A stretch of DNA of 64,000 bases from Reticulitermes lucifugus (taxonomy: Eukaryota; Arthropoda; Insecta; Blattodea; Rhinotermitidae), in contig JAKCWW010000680.1 in assembly GCA_026260175.1 (NCBI GenBank), positions 6,839-70,838 of the forward strand, given 5' to 3'. Below are positions 37,301 to 52,300 of the stretch, piece after piece (positions within the stretch are counted from its first letter, which is position 1; each line of letters starts with the position of its first letter). The position numbers and the translations under genes were made by a program. The notes beneath the pieces were generated by a model, which was not told the DNA's origin, searched no databases, and saw nothing but the letters and a program-made list of their open reading frames with translations.

Positions 37301-40300
37301 TTTCTCAAGTTATTTCATGTGTATAGTCACCAGGTTTTGGTACATACCAGTAAATTAACAAAGAACTGACACTGGTTGGAAATTTGATCACTTGTGGTGC
37401 AGTGTGAACTTAGTTTTGTAATAACACAGCATGGAAGGCTGTTCTATAACATGCCAGGCAGGCACTGAGAGGAGGTACAGGCATAGCTTTACCCATGCTC
37501 AACCTCAGCGCTAGAAGGGGTGATTGGTCAATGCCACTCACTGGCCCCTTTATCCATGGGAAAGAGACCCAATGCCCATTGTACAGGAGGCTGGGTGGGT
37601 CTTGGGGCCAGTCTGGATAGGATTAACATTTTAATGACTGCATACTGCTGATTGTTTACAGAAGATCTTATACCAGCGGTACAGTCTCTCTGTCTGTCTG
37701 TCTGTCTGTCTGTCTGTGTGTCTCTCTCTCTGTCTCTCTCTCAGCCTCTAAAATGTGAACTGTATTATAAACAAACCTTTCTTTGTTAGAAAATTTACCT
37801 GGGCCTGAGATAATGGAATGAAAAGCAAAGTATTACCTCCAGAAAACATAAACGCTTCAACCTGTATTATCCTGTGTGTGAAGTTTTGTTACGAGGGATA
37901 AGACAGTGTGTCATTGAGCAAGTAGTTCCTGCTGACTTGAAGGACTGCAGTGTCTTCAAAATAACAGGAACTACTCACCCAGTGACAGAGCATCACATCC
38001 CAGAAGACTTTAATCAGCAGTCTTACCACTGTGAGACCTGAAATATCTCAAGTCTTTAATTTTGTGGGATATACAGTTGATCTCATCAAGCCATTGTTAG
38101 ACACCACTGAACTCAGGGTGAGTAAAGGTTTAGTATTAAATTTTTTGTGTGTAGGTCAGTACAAGATGTGCTTACCTGGAGGAACAAGTACAGAAACTAT
38201 CAAAACAACTTGAGAATGAGTCTGAGAAGCGAACAACATCTGAGTCAAGTGAACTTGAACAACTTCACAGCCAATTAAAAGCTGCCACTGACCAGCTGGC
38301 GCAGACAAGAGATGAGAATACGGGAGTGTTAAAGGAACAGCTGAATGGTATTGTGTATTCCTTTAGCTTTTACCTCAGATTCACATAAATGCACACATTA
38401 GCTCTTATAGCCATAGAACTTCTGCTTTTCACCGTAGAAATAACAATTGTAGTTAAATATATTAGTAGACCATTTCCACTCATATTCCCTCCTGAGTGTA
38501 ATACCTGCTCTGTCTCATCGGTTATGTTGCTGTTCATATAATTGTCCTTTTGGACTGTTAATTACACAATGAATCAACTTCCTATGTAGTATATATATGT
38601 CACACAAGAAGTTGCTAGTACTCTTGTTGCTGACCAGTGCATGGTGAAGGTGCGTAGGTTATTTGCCATATTTGCACATATGAGACCTTTTTTAGGCGTG
38701 TTTGCAAACTTGCGAAAAGTGACTATTAATTTTGTCATGTCTGTCCGTCCGTCCATCCGTCCGCTTGGTACAACTCTGTTCCCACTGGACCGATTTTCAT
38801 GAAATCTGATATTTGAGTATTTTTCGAAAACCTGTCAAGAATATTCAAGTTTGATTAAAATCTGACAAGAATAACGGGTATGTTACATGAAGACCTATGT
38901 ACATTCATGGTAGTATCTCGCTCACTTCTTCTTAGAATGAAAAATGTTTCAGAAAAAGGTTGTAGAGAAAATCAAAACGCACATTTTATGTTCAGTAACA
39001 TTTTTTCGAAAATCGTTTTGTTTATGAGATAATGTGGAAAAATATGGTAGATCCGGACAGGCCACAGATGACAGTATATGGTGCGTGCACTTTGCATGCT
39101 GGATAACTAAGGCTACAAACACACACTCAGAATATGTAATAGTTACTGCTTTTCCACAGCAACAGTGGTTACGCAAATGCGCCTCGATGTTATGTTATAC
39201 GTACATTGCCTGTCTGGTTTAATTGCTGTCCTAGTGCTTGGTGAAAAATGAAAAAGGAGTTTTTGTCCATGCCATGAAAGCCTATAGGGGTAGTAGAGGT
39301 ATAGCTCCACTCATTCTTAACTTTGGCGCTGGCTGGACGTTCTTGGAGAAGAGAAAAATCTCATGCCCCTGTCTGGATTGGAACCCTGGATTGTCCAGCC
39401 TGTAACCCAGTCACTACACCAACTACACTATTGTGACTCCCATACCGGTGCTTGTTATTGTGCGAAAACATTGACCCATTCCATACTGAGTTTCATTTAT
39501 AAAACTGCTTCTGTTTGGTTTCTGACATTATGGGCCTTGCTCTGGACCTCTTGCAGCCTTCTGTTGGGATAGTGCTGAGATTATGAGGAGAGGTGCTTTG
39601 TCTCCATTCCCTCTGTAAATTTTTCCAGACATTATTAGGCAGAACAACTTTACCTTCTGCCTTTATTAGTATGTGCACGTGGTTAACTAGATATAATTTT
39701 CAGTTATGAAATGATAAACAGATATGTAGCTTGAATTGCTAGAGACACAGCAAGAGAGGTGTGTTTTCATTGACGTTACTAAACACCATAATTTTTCATA
39801 ACAGGTGACCATTGTTTCTGAAAGTGATACCTGTGCATAGCATGGAAGAGGTTAAAGTCTGCTATTTAGTCTGTAATGTGACATGTAACATTGGTTTCTG
39901 CACAGTTGCTGAACGCAAGATAGAGGAACTTGAGAAGGAGTTACTAAAAGTTCATCAGCAGATGTTGGACCACCTCAGTGACTCACAGGTACTCTGCATT
40001 GCAAAGTTACTGCATGCTGCAATTGAGTAGTTACCACTCCATATCCTTGAGGTACCATGTTCAGTTCTATGGCTGGGCACTGCCTATCTTTGCTATGTTT
40101 TGTGATTTTTCTCAGTTCGTCCATGCAGGTACTGTAGTAGTACCAGAAAATGTTTGTCATTTTCAGATGAACACCAGTGAAATCCGAGGGGAAGTAGAAC
40201 AAACAAGGTGGCAGCTGTTGCAGGAATCTGGAATTCAGAAGACGGAATTGCTGAGGGCTCGTCAGGATATGGTGAACCGGATCATCCAAATGGGAGAAAA

Positions 40301-43300
40301 GGTGCAGTGCTGTATTAGTTGATTAGACAATCCAGGCATATGCATAAGAAGCCAGTAGGAGCAGTTCTTCCTTGTTATATATGATATTGTCAGAAAATTG
40401 GTGTTGTGAGTGCCATTCTTATGCCTATTTTCAAAAAATGCATAAAATTAATGCATATTGGTAAGGTATTTTGCACTTTATCTCAGAATTTTATTGATTG
40501 GATTTTGATTAAATTTAGCAATTCTTGTCTAGTAATAGTTGCTTGCTAGGTAGGGCAATTTTATGTTATGTTTTGTTGTAGAGGTGAGCCACAAGAAAAA
40601 TAAGGCATGTCGGCACCAAACATTTTTGGGTAATGTTGCTTTTGTTTGGCAGTGAAATATAAATCACCTACATGAAGGTGAAATGAATCTTACAGTTTTT
40701 CTAACAATCAGCCCATTGTCCAAAAAATTGTCACAACACACACTGTAGATTTTATTATTTTGTATGGAACATTACTCATTGTAATAAATATTTAACAAAA
40801 TGCAAGGACAAGCGGTATCTTATTACTTTTGTGGTGTGATTATGTGAATAGCTTTGCAACAGCAGAGTTGTGTCTGCAGTAAATTAATATGATGTTTGTT
40901 GAGGTCTTTCCCTGACCTGAATTTATGGCCATTTAGTGCTTTAGTGCTGCTGAAGGACCCTGACATCACCATCAACACGCAGGACTATTCCAGAACACTT
41001 TTTGTACCACCATCAAGAGAAAGTACTGCAGGATGCTGATAAGTGTTTCATGTTGAACATGGATCACTCTCCCGGATTTCGACATACGACCAACGCAAAA
41101 ACATAATGCAACAATATGGATCATAGGACAAATGATAGGCTATATGTATAACAATTCAGCATTGACTATGAAAGACTTTCTAGACTTCATGAGAAGAGCA
41201 AGGTGGAAGACATACAGGAAAAACAACAAATACACCAACTGCGGGAAATATTTAGATGGGATAGACCAATAAAAAAAATTGACTGGTTGACCAAATGAAC
41301 GTTTAACTTCTAACATGATAAAGTGTGGTTTCATGCTGATGAGATAAGAAATGTATGTGAAGAAGTTATGTCAATGCCAAATCGTATAAAACAAGTTATT
41401 GCAGCTAATGGTGGCCATATTAATTACTAATAATTTATATAAATAATTCTATGTATTATTTTCATGAACGAAAGATAACACAGCAAAAAGAGACGCAATT
41501 AACGTAACGTAAAAGTAAAGTGAACAGTTGTGTCTACAAATAATGTGCCACCTTTTATTTATAACCTTGAGGAATAATCTTGTATTAGACTATTCATTTT
41601 ATATGTGCATCCTTTAATTCAACTGTAAGCTCCTAGTATTAATAAAAAAAAAATGACAATACCCATCCTCATGTGGTCCACACTGACCAGGACATGCTGC
41701 ACTCCATGCAGTGGAAGATACCAGACCATCCTCAATGCAGCCAAGACCTTTCATAATGTGACTTCAGTGTGTTTGAGTTCTTCAAGAAGCACTAAAATGG
41801 CATAGATCTGGGTCAGATGAAGACATCAAGGCCATACTGGTTCCTGTGGCAGACCAGGGAGGCCTTTGCAGTGGGAAGCATTGGCTGGTGTTTGAGTGGG
41901 TTGCCTGCCTCAACATCCATGCAGACTGTTTTTAACAGGCCCCACTCTTTCACCCAGAAAAATCCCTGAGTGGGTTTCATTTGAACAGATTAATATTAAT
42001 AATATTAATTAATATATTATCAAGTTATGTGATGAAAAAAACATGTTTGGAAAATATGTGTACTTCAGATTGAATTATATCATTTTGAACGTGCACTCTT
42101 CATTTCTTCCAGAGCCGAGAGGTAGAGATGAGCATGAAGAAGCTGCAGCTGGATGGCAAACACTTGACTGCAGACATTGTGGCCATCATCCACAAATTGG
42201 GTGATCCAGAGCAGCAAGAGCTTATTCATGGTGAGTGGATAATCACAAATCGCTGATCTGTTGCTAAGGAATTCATTATCAGTGCATTCACTGCCAACTT
42301 TTAAAACAAACATTTAATGTCTTCACATCTTCTGTCACACTTGTCAAGCATACACAGAAGTAATGTGGTCCAATTTCAAACTGATTTCAACAGTTTTAAC
42401 TATGTGAAATGAAAGCACAAGTACAGTAAAACCCCTATTTAATGAATTGCTGGGGGATTCAAATATATTTCACTAAATCGGGGTTTTCATTAAATGGAGG
42501 TTTTGTCTAGGTTTTGAGCTATTGTCGGGACATGAAAAAATCATCACTAAATCCGGGATTTCACTAAATGCGGGAACATTAAATCGGGGTTTTACTGTAG
42601 TTAAATGGAATTTGCATGAGTGGTTTGTCCTGTGTTACTAGATTCAGTCCAACGTGAGGAAAGTCGATGTCTATTGAATATTTGAAATTTAAGGCATGAT
42701 TTCAACTTGGCATGTCATTTAGCAGAGTAAGTGCACCAGCATGAGTAGGAAGTATAGTATTAAAATGAATCTTCCAGAAATAGGATGGGAGGGTGTGGAC
42801 TTTGATATATCTGACTCAGGATAGGGACCAGTGATGAGTTGTTGTGAACATGATAATGCATCTTTGGGCTCTATAAATGTAGGGAATGTCTTGACTAGCT
42901 GAGGAATTATTAGCTTCTCATGAAGGGTTCTACTTCGAGGAATTGGTCAGTCAGATAGAATTTTTGATGATGTGATGAGTAGAATGATGTAACTATTTAA
43001 TATAGTTAATCCCCTCAACTCCCAAAGTGAGATATTGTGGTATCACATGTGAGATGTCATATGCATTGCTTTTTGCCTGTCCTTTCCCAAGTACATACTC
43101 ATCATAAGTATAGGCAGTCTTACTTCACAGTTTGTAAGTCCTTATACAGTAAAACCTCATCATTTCGAAATAACCACATAATTCACCAGCTTTAACCTTG
43201 AATCTTGTATAGTTTTTAATGTGATTAGCTCAAAATATGGTTAATTTGTAATTCAGGGCTATATTACAGTCCTGTGATTACAAGAAGTTGAGTAATTTGA

Positions 43301-46300
43301 ATTGTTATATTCTCTGGACAGTTTGTGTAAACATTGCACATTACTGTAGCATAGTACAGTCACCATTCTTATGACATGATGGTTAGGCTTGTGCTGGTGT
43401 CGGTAGTTTAGCTGGGTTACTCCATACCTCAGCGTGACTTTGCAGAGGCAACCAAAATTCATCTGTACATTCATGTGTAAATAGCTGAATTTCAGTTATC
43501 TTTGCGATGGTCATGCTGGAGTGTGGAGTCTATAAGTGTTTCATGTCATGGACTGTACAGAGGACAAGCTACCAACCATTGCATATGCTGGGTACTGCTG
43601 TGAAACAAAACAACAAGTGGGAGGAATTGCAAGGTCACATACATTGTCCTAGGTGGCTTTGACAAGTTTCTGAATGTTAACCAATCAATTCCAACCTGTA
43701 CAGTCATGTCAGGGTGTCATCAGCATTTATCATCGGCATCAAACATGTCTCAGTATTGGCTCTATTCAAAGTATGTAGTCTCTCCTACCAACAGTTTGGT
43801 CACTTCAGTGAACTAGAGTAGAAAGATGGTAATTGGTGTAGAATCATTGTTCACAGGGGTTGCCTCTTTAATATCTTCTGTGCCCTCAGAGCTTCAGGAG
43901 AAATGGTGGGTACCACCAGTGTTTCAAGTGTATTTTGTCTTCTGACCTAACTCTGTCTCGGCTTCTGTTTTCATTATTGCAATCACTGCTGCTACTGTGT
44001 CTTCATTAAGCTCACTTTCACTGCCATATGAGGTTGTTTTGCTGTCCACTGTTAGCTCCTGTTCAGTATCCGTTTTACTCATAAAAATTTGCACCGTTAT
44101 GACAAGGATAAATTATGTTCTGTTGAGAATGACATCTGTTGACTCGTTTTACCACATTCAGCAGTGTAGTTGTTTCTGATGGGGATCTATAACCCTCACT
44201 CCCCAGTCCCTGAACAAAAAAATGCATAAGATAAGTTTAATTTCTTTGAGCCACTTTCACACTAACGTATTAATTTTAGCAGGTCTGTGTTCATTACATC
44301 GTACAGTGGTATCTGCTTCCTCATTTGTAGTGTAATAATTGGTACAGATTGGTTGTAACTAAAGGGGCATTCTAGTGGCACAAGCATGACACACAATCGA
44401 TTTATTTGTGGGTATTCCAGTGTATTGCAGTCAAAAAGGGAAAAGTGGGTAAACTTCTTTAATATTCATGTTGTTAATTTTTTTTCAGGTACCCTAAAAG
44501 CTTTGGAACTTGAAAATCAGGTTTTGAAGTTGAGAAATGCTCAGCTGGAGCTGGCTGGAAATACAGAAACACTAAAAGGTTGGTATGATAACCTGACATT
44601 GAAGTTTCTGTTTGAATGCATTGACAGCATTGCGTTGTTAATGAAATCGAAACTTGTGCTTAACCTGTCATTGCATTTCCTTTTCGTGGTTGGTTCATCA
44701 AATTAATTAATTTTATTAATTTAATTGTCTTCTTATGGTCTGTGGTTGAACTAGAGTGTATTTGTTCAGCATTGTTCAAAATGTTTTTGCTATTGATAGA
44801 ACCTTGCAGATGTTTTGTATAATTTTTATTGACGGTGTCCTTAGAGATCCCTTTTCAAATGCTTTCAGGCAGCAGTTATGAGTCCAGCAGTAAAGTTGAT
44901 TTTCATTATGAAGATGATGAAAAGAAATTGTCTGGTGGACACAACATGAATCTGAACTCAAAACATTCAGATATCAGTAGCAGGAAGACTGAAGTGAGTA
45001 TGTTTTTATGCAACTGAGAATTACAGTATGTTACATATGTGTAAAAAAAACAGCATGCATTTCAGTAAGACACTGATAGTGCCAGTCGTCGTATGTTTCA
45101 GCAGCTGCAATAGTAAATGCTCGTCATTGGCAGCTACCATCTAATCTGGGGCTTGGGGGCAGAATACAGTTATGTTTTTGTAAATTAAAACAAAAAAGAG
45201 AAAACATGCGTACAGATAGATGTGGCATTACCAGCGGACAAAAAGTCACGCAAAAGGAAGCAGAAAAGAAACTGAAATGCAAGGCTCAGCAATTAAATCA
45301 ACAAATGCACCTTATTTCTTAAGCATGTCCACTAACCCTACATATGTTTCGGCTGCAATAGAGCCATCATCAGGGGTTCAAGGTCACATTCACTAAACCA
45401 TTTTGTATCACTACATATACACCACAATGTATGTCAAGTTTCTATTAGCAGTTAATAACACTCACTGTTTTCGTTTATACAACCATATAATTTCTTTTAA
45501 ATGTCTTGGCGTAGGTTGTTTACATCTTTGAGTTATAAGCGTAAAAAATGATAATACAATGTCATTAAAAGTTGTTAAAAAATTATTGCCAGCAATTTTT
45601 AATAATACCTGAAAATAATTCCTGTTTGCTTGTTAGAAGTAAATGGAAGTGATCCAGAAAACAGAGCTTTGATTTATCTTGTATATATTTCATACTCATA
45701 ATAAACATGTGTGCTACATTCAACCAAGGTGGTTTGGAATTTAAAATCTTCATGTAACCTATATTCCACAGTCAACAAATGTTGGCTGAATTCATCAGTC
45801 AGATGAAACAGGAGGTAGCTGTGGTTTAACAAACTATTAGCAGTGTAGATATCACAACTGCTAAGTATCTAGTTAACTTTTCAGAACTGCTGATGACACT
45901 GTCAGTAGTAAGTCTGTTGTTTACAACTTTCCTCCATACTGCAAACAATCTTGTTATTTTCTTCTTTTCATGATGATTACTGAATACTGTTGTAATAAAT
46001 TTAGGCTCTACAAGGGACTTGTCAACATAACATAACATTCAATGAAGTATCCAATATAATTATATAATAGTTGTTTATCCCACAGTGATTAATAAAGTAT
46101 AATGTTGAGGACAGGGAACATGTAACACACTTACCACTACGATAAATAACTGACTTGCAGGAATTAACCTTTTGTTGCTGTTTTATATGATTTTGTGCCC
46201 TGCTTTGACGCTCCCCCTTGCCTTGGGCTCTGGTGCTCTTCCCATTTCAGACATTGTAAATCTGTATACAATTTTCTTCGGAATATGTTTGTACAAACAA

Positions 46301-49300
46301 TATATGACCTTTTATTATGCACTGACATGTTTTCAGGATGATTCCGAGACAGAATCCTTAAAATCCGAAATATCAGAGCTCTGCCTATTGAAACAGAAGC
46401 TGGATTATCAAGTTTCACAACTGCAAACAAAAGTTGAAACCTATGAGAGGGACATTGAATGCTTTGAAATGGTAAGCAGCTTCATTTCTTCGGGCAGTGA
46501 AGGAATTCTGAACACCTAAAACCATTGGTGAGGGCTAGGGAAACTGGAGAGATTATCAGTTCTGTAATAAGTGGTTTTCAGTAATTTGGAAGTGCTACAT
46601 AGTTGATAACAGCAACACAGAATGTCTCAATCAAGCACATACCACTCTTGCTCTGTGTTTTGGATATCCTGGGTTCAAATCTCCACCTGGAGACTGGCTA
46701 TCCTGAATGGGATTTCAGTTGCCTACCCCAGTCCCATCAGGCAAGTGCTAGGATAGTATTGCAAATTAGACCACCATCAGTTCCTTACATCCTTCCAATT
46801 AATGAATCGTTAATAATTTTGTCATTCAATACTGTAAGTTTTGAGCTACTTACAGGATTGTTAAATAACCATGAAATAATTAAGTAAACTCATTCTTAAC
46901 CTGAACTGTAGATGGAGGNNNNNNNNNNNNNNNNNNNNNNAGGGAAAAACACCTTTACAAATACAAACATATTTTATCTTTCTTCTGTGCAGATGAAGTC
47001 TGACTGGACTGTGGAAAAGAACACTTTGGAACAACTTTTGTCTGATTTGAAACGGCAGCTGAGGGAAAAAGAAGAGAAGCTAAATCTCGTTATTGCACAG
47101 AAGGTTTGTAGATTATTCTTTTTTATTACCTTCTTTCTGTTTCCTGATTTTTGTTGTTTGGAAGTTAACATTTATCTTTTTCAAGTGTGATTTTAAGAAG
47201 TTAGTCATGAGCACAGCTTCAGATATATGCTTGCACACTTGACATGACAAATTAACAGAAACCAGTGGGAAGTACATTTTAGCCTTCAGCTGGTTGAGGT
47301 CTCTGTTCATTGAAGACCTCAGCTGCATTGCTGTAAAAGTCTAAAAACTCGGTTTAACTAGTTGTTATAAAGATATCTGGTTACTGCTGTTTAAGATGCC
47401 ATAACCTTCAACATAATAATTAATACTTAGTTTTTAAATATCACCTACAAAAATACTTGTCTGAAGTGCTGTGAGACTGTAGACTTATTAAGTGCCTAGT
47501 AGACCGGGGGTTTGGTTCTGGAGCCTGCTTATGAGGAATGAAGAGATACTAAGACTGTGATTGAAGGGACAATTTTACATGCAGATATTTCAAGATGTAC
47601 AGAAAATTAAGTATAAAAGGGTAGAATTTGTTACCATTTTAGATGTGTTTATGTGCGATTGGTTTAGCTTTAAGTTTAAAATTGAAATGAAACTACCATG
47701 AATATATAACAGTGTTTTTTTTAAGAATTTATTTATGCTTGTTATGTTTACTACTGATAAGATATTCCACATTTGTCAAATGCCTGAGAAAAATGAGAAT
47801 ACAGGTGGGCAGTGTATCAGCTCATTATGGACTTTAGGCAAGCCTATGATTTGGTTAGGAAGGAACTTCTGTCTAACATTTGTGTGGAGTTTGGTATACC
47901 CATGAAAATAATAGGTTAATTAAAATGTGTTTAAGTGTAACTTACAGTACAGTCTGGACAGGCAGATGTTTTTCTTAGAATGGTCAGAAACAAGGAGATG
48001 GTCTATCACTATTGCTTTTGAGCTTTACAGTATGCTATTAGGAAGGTCATATCAGTTAAGGTGGGAGGGACTGAAATTGAATGGGACACGCCAGCTTCTA
48101 GTCAGTGCTGATGATATTCATTTATTGGACAAAAATGTCAGTACTGTAAGGAAAAACATAAGCATTGTTAGTCACTAGAAAGGAGGTTGGTCTGGAAGTA
48201 AATGTTGAGGAAACCAAGTATGTGTATGGTCATGTCTTGTCAACAGAATTCAGGACAAAATCACAACATAAAGATAGCTAGCTAATAAATCCTTTGAAAA
48301 TGTGTCAAAGTTCAAATATTTCACAATCAACCTGGTCAGTATAAATGACCGGTGGTGATCATACATAGTTACTTGCTGTTTGCACTAATGTATGTTTTTT
48401 TTTTTAAGTGTATTCTGAGTCACTTTTGATGCCTAGGGATTGATGGAAGTGAAGAAACACTCACTTGTTCAAACGGACAAATGTGAAGAACAGCTGGTGC
48501 TTCAGGAGAGAGTGGATGAACTGATGGTTCAGTTGACTCATGTTCAAGAAGAGAAAATACAGCTTCAAGAGGGAAAGGTAAGTCAGAGTAGCGCACACAG
48601 CTTTGAGAATAGAAATGTGACTGTATTGGCCAGTCATGTAATTTGTAGTGTAATGTAACTGCTGTATTGTGCATTGTACGACAGTAATATAACATCATTG
48701 GGGCTCAAAGTTAACATAGTGGTTCACTGGCATCTCTGCCTCATGTTTGCGAAGTTTAAGTCTTGTCTGGGCTACCAACTGTGCTGAGATTCACACTCGT
48801 CTCTATAAGTGAATGCTTCTGCCCAACTCTTTTCTCACTCACCATTACTTAACAGCTGGTAAGGTAAGCCCATGAGAGACCACAGTAAGAATAGATTTAC
48901 TTTTGATTTTGTCTCTGGTCTGCTTCTGTACCTCAGTAGGAGTTGTCAGAATTTGCACTGAGTTATGAATATGAAGCATGGAATGTTACTTATGTAATTA
49001 AAGTGACAAGGCCCACCAGGTTGTGAAGTGCTGAAGGTAAGCAAGGTTCTGTTGAGGAGAAGAGCAACATCCGTAAGGTTTATAGTTGGGGATTTTTGTT
49101 TTTATCAGTCTATGTATAATGCGAAGGGATTTTTTAGATAGCTCTAAGATATTTAAATAACTGCAGTTCCAGTTGTGTTCTGCTTTATTTACAGGTTTGT
49201 CTGACATCTGAAGTGCATGCTATGGCCCAGATAGTTCAGGATTTGGAATCTCAGGTTGCAAGAGCTCAAGAGGAGAATGCAGGGCTGAACAAGAACCTGG

Positions 49301-52300
49301 AAGAGCTGGATGATCAGCATCAGGATGCAATTGGTTTGTAGTCTTGTGCATCAAGGTTACTGCTTCATGTGGAATTCTTAAAGTTATACAGCTAGGATAA
49401 TTGTCAGAATTTCATAATGTGTGTTTGTAAATTTATGTTATGGAATTTTACAGACTTTAAAGTTATATTTATGGCACTGGAAAGTACATGTGATATTCAT
49501 GGGGAAAAATTAAATTCTGTATATTAAAAATTTATCTGTACATGAAGTTCTTCTAACTAAAACAAATGTTAACAAGGTGTAAATCTGTGCATAAAGTAAC
49601 AGTTCTGCCACATTTGCTGCCTTTCATTTAATTGTCTCATAAGAAACAAACTTTAAATTGTAGTGAAGTAATGATCATAGCAGCATGTTTGATTAAGTTG
49701 TAATTAAATACAAATTTATGAACATGTAGACCTATGAATTCAGGGAAGGAGAAGCAGTGTTTAATTATTATCAAGAAGAAGAGACTTTGGTAATGTTACT
49801 TTATATTTAGAAGAACATTGTCAGTTGTTCAGTATATAGATCTGAAAATCTACTCTCATTTAATTACCTTGTAAACCATAAGACTTAAGGAAAAAAATGT
49901 GTTGGCTGTAAAGTTTGTTTCATTCCTCACTACAAGTTTTGTTTGAAGTATTTTTTTGCTGTAACTGTTTACTGAGTTTGTTTCAGATACTTGCAGTAAT
50001 GCATCTAGGTCATCCTGTAAACTCTTTATTATAATTGTCTGATCTAAATTAAAACCGAAATAGTGGGACAAATCTTATCCTGGTTCATCCTCAGGGACTT
50101 CAGTATTTTAAATTACACATATTTTACATCAATGGTACAATTGGTGTAAAAATGTGTAATTTAAAATACTGAAGTCCCTGAGGATGAACCAGGATAAGGT
50201 TCGAAACATGTAGGAGTGTATTTCACAATTAATAGTGAATAAAAGTGTACATTCGTCAGACAATAAACATAGAAAAGAAAATGTACAGAATGAATAATAT
50301 TAAGTGGGACAAATGTTAGGAAAATTTACAAGAATCAGATTTTACAAAAATTCATTCAGCAGTTCTTTGAGTTGTTTCATGCATACGGGCAGATGGACTG
50401 GGTGATTGTAATGAGACTGTAAGGTTGCAAACCTAAATGAAACTGTGTCATGTAGGGTCTATATTTTTTTTCTGTAGGCAGGACTAGATGATATGCTTGA
50501 AAATCAAACTAAATTAGTTTATGATAATATGACTGCTTACTCTTTGTGCTTCATATTTTTTCAGACCAGTTGCTGCAAGTAAAGGAGTCACTTTTGAAGC
50601 AGAATGGAACACTACAGTCTGAGTTAGCAACCCTGAAGGAGAGGTTTGATTATGAAGAACGCAGAATAAGGAGTGAAAACTTTGAAAAGATTGATGTCGG
50701 AACAGAATGTTTGATTCCAGTACACCTGTACAAAGGAATCCAGACTGAACCATGCAGTGACTTTCAAGAAAATGATGATGTGTATGCAAAATTCAGAAGG
50801 AATTTGGAGATAGAAATTCAGGAGAAGATCTTGAAGCTTGTTACATTTGAAATCCCACGAGATTATTATAGCTTTAAGAATAACAATAAAGATGACATTA
50901 CACCCATGGGGACAGTGGAAGCGTTAGTCAAGATGTGTGTAGAATGTAAATGGCAAAGAGACACATTGGAACGTAAAGTTACAGAGCTCATGAAGGAACT
51001 CCGAGATGTCAAGCATATGTGTGAGGAACGTAGCAAGGCAGCCCATGAACTTGATTGTGAGTGTAGGGCACTGAAGGGTAATGTTGAAACCCTTATAGAA
51101 GAACTGATGGTTAGTAAGAGTGGTGGTGGAGAAGCATTGGCACCCATCCTAGAAAATAGTGAGGAGGCAGAAGCAATGGAGCAGAAAATTGTGATTTTAG
51201 AGAATGAGATAGAGGTGCTGAGGGAGGCCAGGTCAAACCTCGAGGTTGATGCAAAGGCACTGAGGGAGGAAGGACAGGCACTTGTCAGTTTGCTGCAGGC
51301 AGCAAATGCAAAGCTACGAAACCAAGAGAATCTGGAGGCAGAAATTAGCAGGTGGCAAGATGCAGCAACTTGTGCAGATGGACAGTTAAAAGAAGCTTTA
51401 ACAGCTAAGTGTTGCCTGGAGGAGGAAGTAGAAATGTTACATTTACAGCTGTTGAAGGTGGAGGCCATGACTCAACATCAAATTTCTTCAAGCCAAAAGA
51501 CAGTTGAAAAGTTGGAGGAAGAGGTTGCACAGCTCCAGGAAAGACTGCTTGACCAAGAAGATCTAGGGATTCAAAGGGAGGGCTTGTTAAATACGGTAAC
51601 CTGCACGCAAGACCAGCTGCATCTCTCCAACATAGATAGGTCTAAATTGAAAGATGAAATAGAAGAACTGCAGAAGCACATTGAAGCTCAGGGGCATTTG
51701 CAGACAGAAGTTGAAATTCTTCAGAAGCAGCTCCTTGAAACACAACACGCAAAGGAGCAATTGACAGCTAAAACAAAAGAGCTGGAAGAGGCCTCATTGA
51801 GGATTTCAGAATGTGAACTCCATTCTCAGGACTTACATGAAGACCTTAAAAACTGTAAAGAAGACTTAGAGGCTTTGAAAGTAAAACTGAATGAAAAGGA
51901 AGCTCAGTTAAATGATGAAGTGAATTCTAAGTTATTGATTCAAAAGGAATTAGGCCATATTCAGGCAGAACTTAATCTAAAGTTAGAAGAAATTTCTAAA
52001 TTTAAAGATGAAAAGACATTGATTGAGCAGAACCTCATACATATTGTCCAAGAGAAGTCTGATGCAGAAAGTAAATATGAAGGGCTGCTATCTGAACTTC
52101 ATAACAGAGATGTGGAAATACAGAACTTGACAACAATGAAGCTGCAATTAGAACAAGAGGTTGAAAGACTCCATTCTCCCATAGTGCAGGCTGAATATCA
52201 GGCCACAGCCACAGAAGTTAATAGATGGAAGGAAATGGCCGAGGCATATGAAAGACAGTTGAATGAGGCATTTAAAGTGCGAGATGAGTTGGAACAAGAG

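Noticed and set aside
41140-41334. Minus-strand frame with a run of hydrophobic residues
   Set aside because: It lies in the insert within mariner remnants and has no supporting motif or splice context.
50866-51468. 200-residue minus-strand open frame
   Set aside because: It is the antisense shadow of the TRIP11 giant exon. Its Ser/Leu-rich content mirrors the Glu/Lys/Gln codons of the coiled coil.
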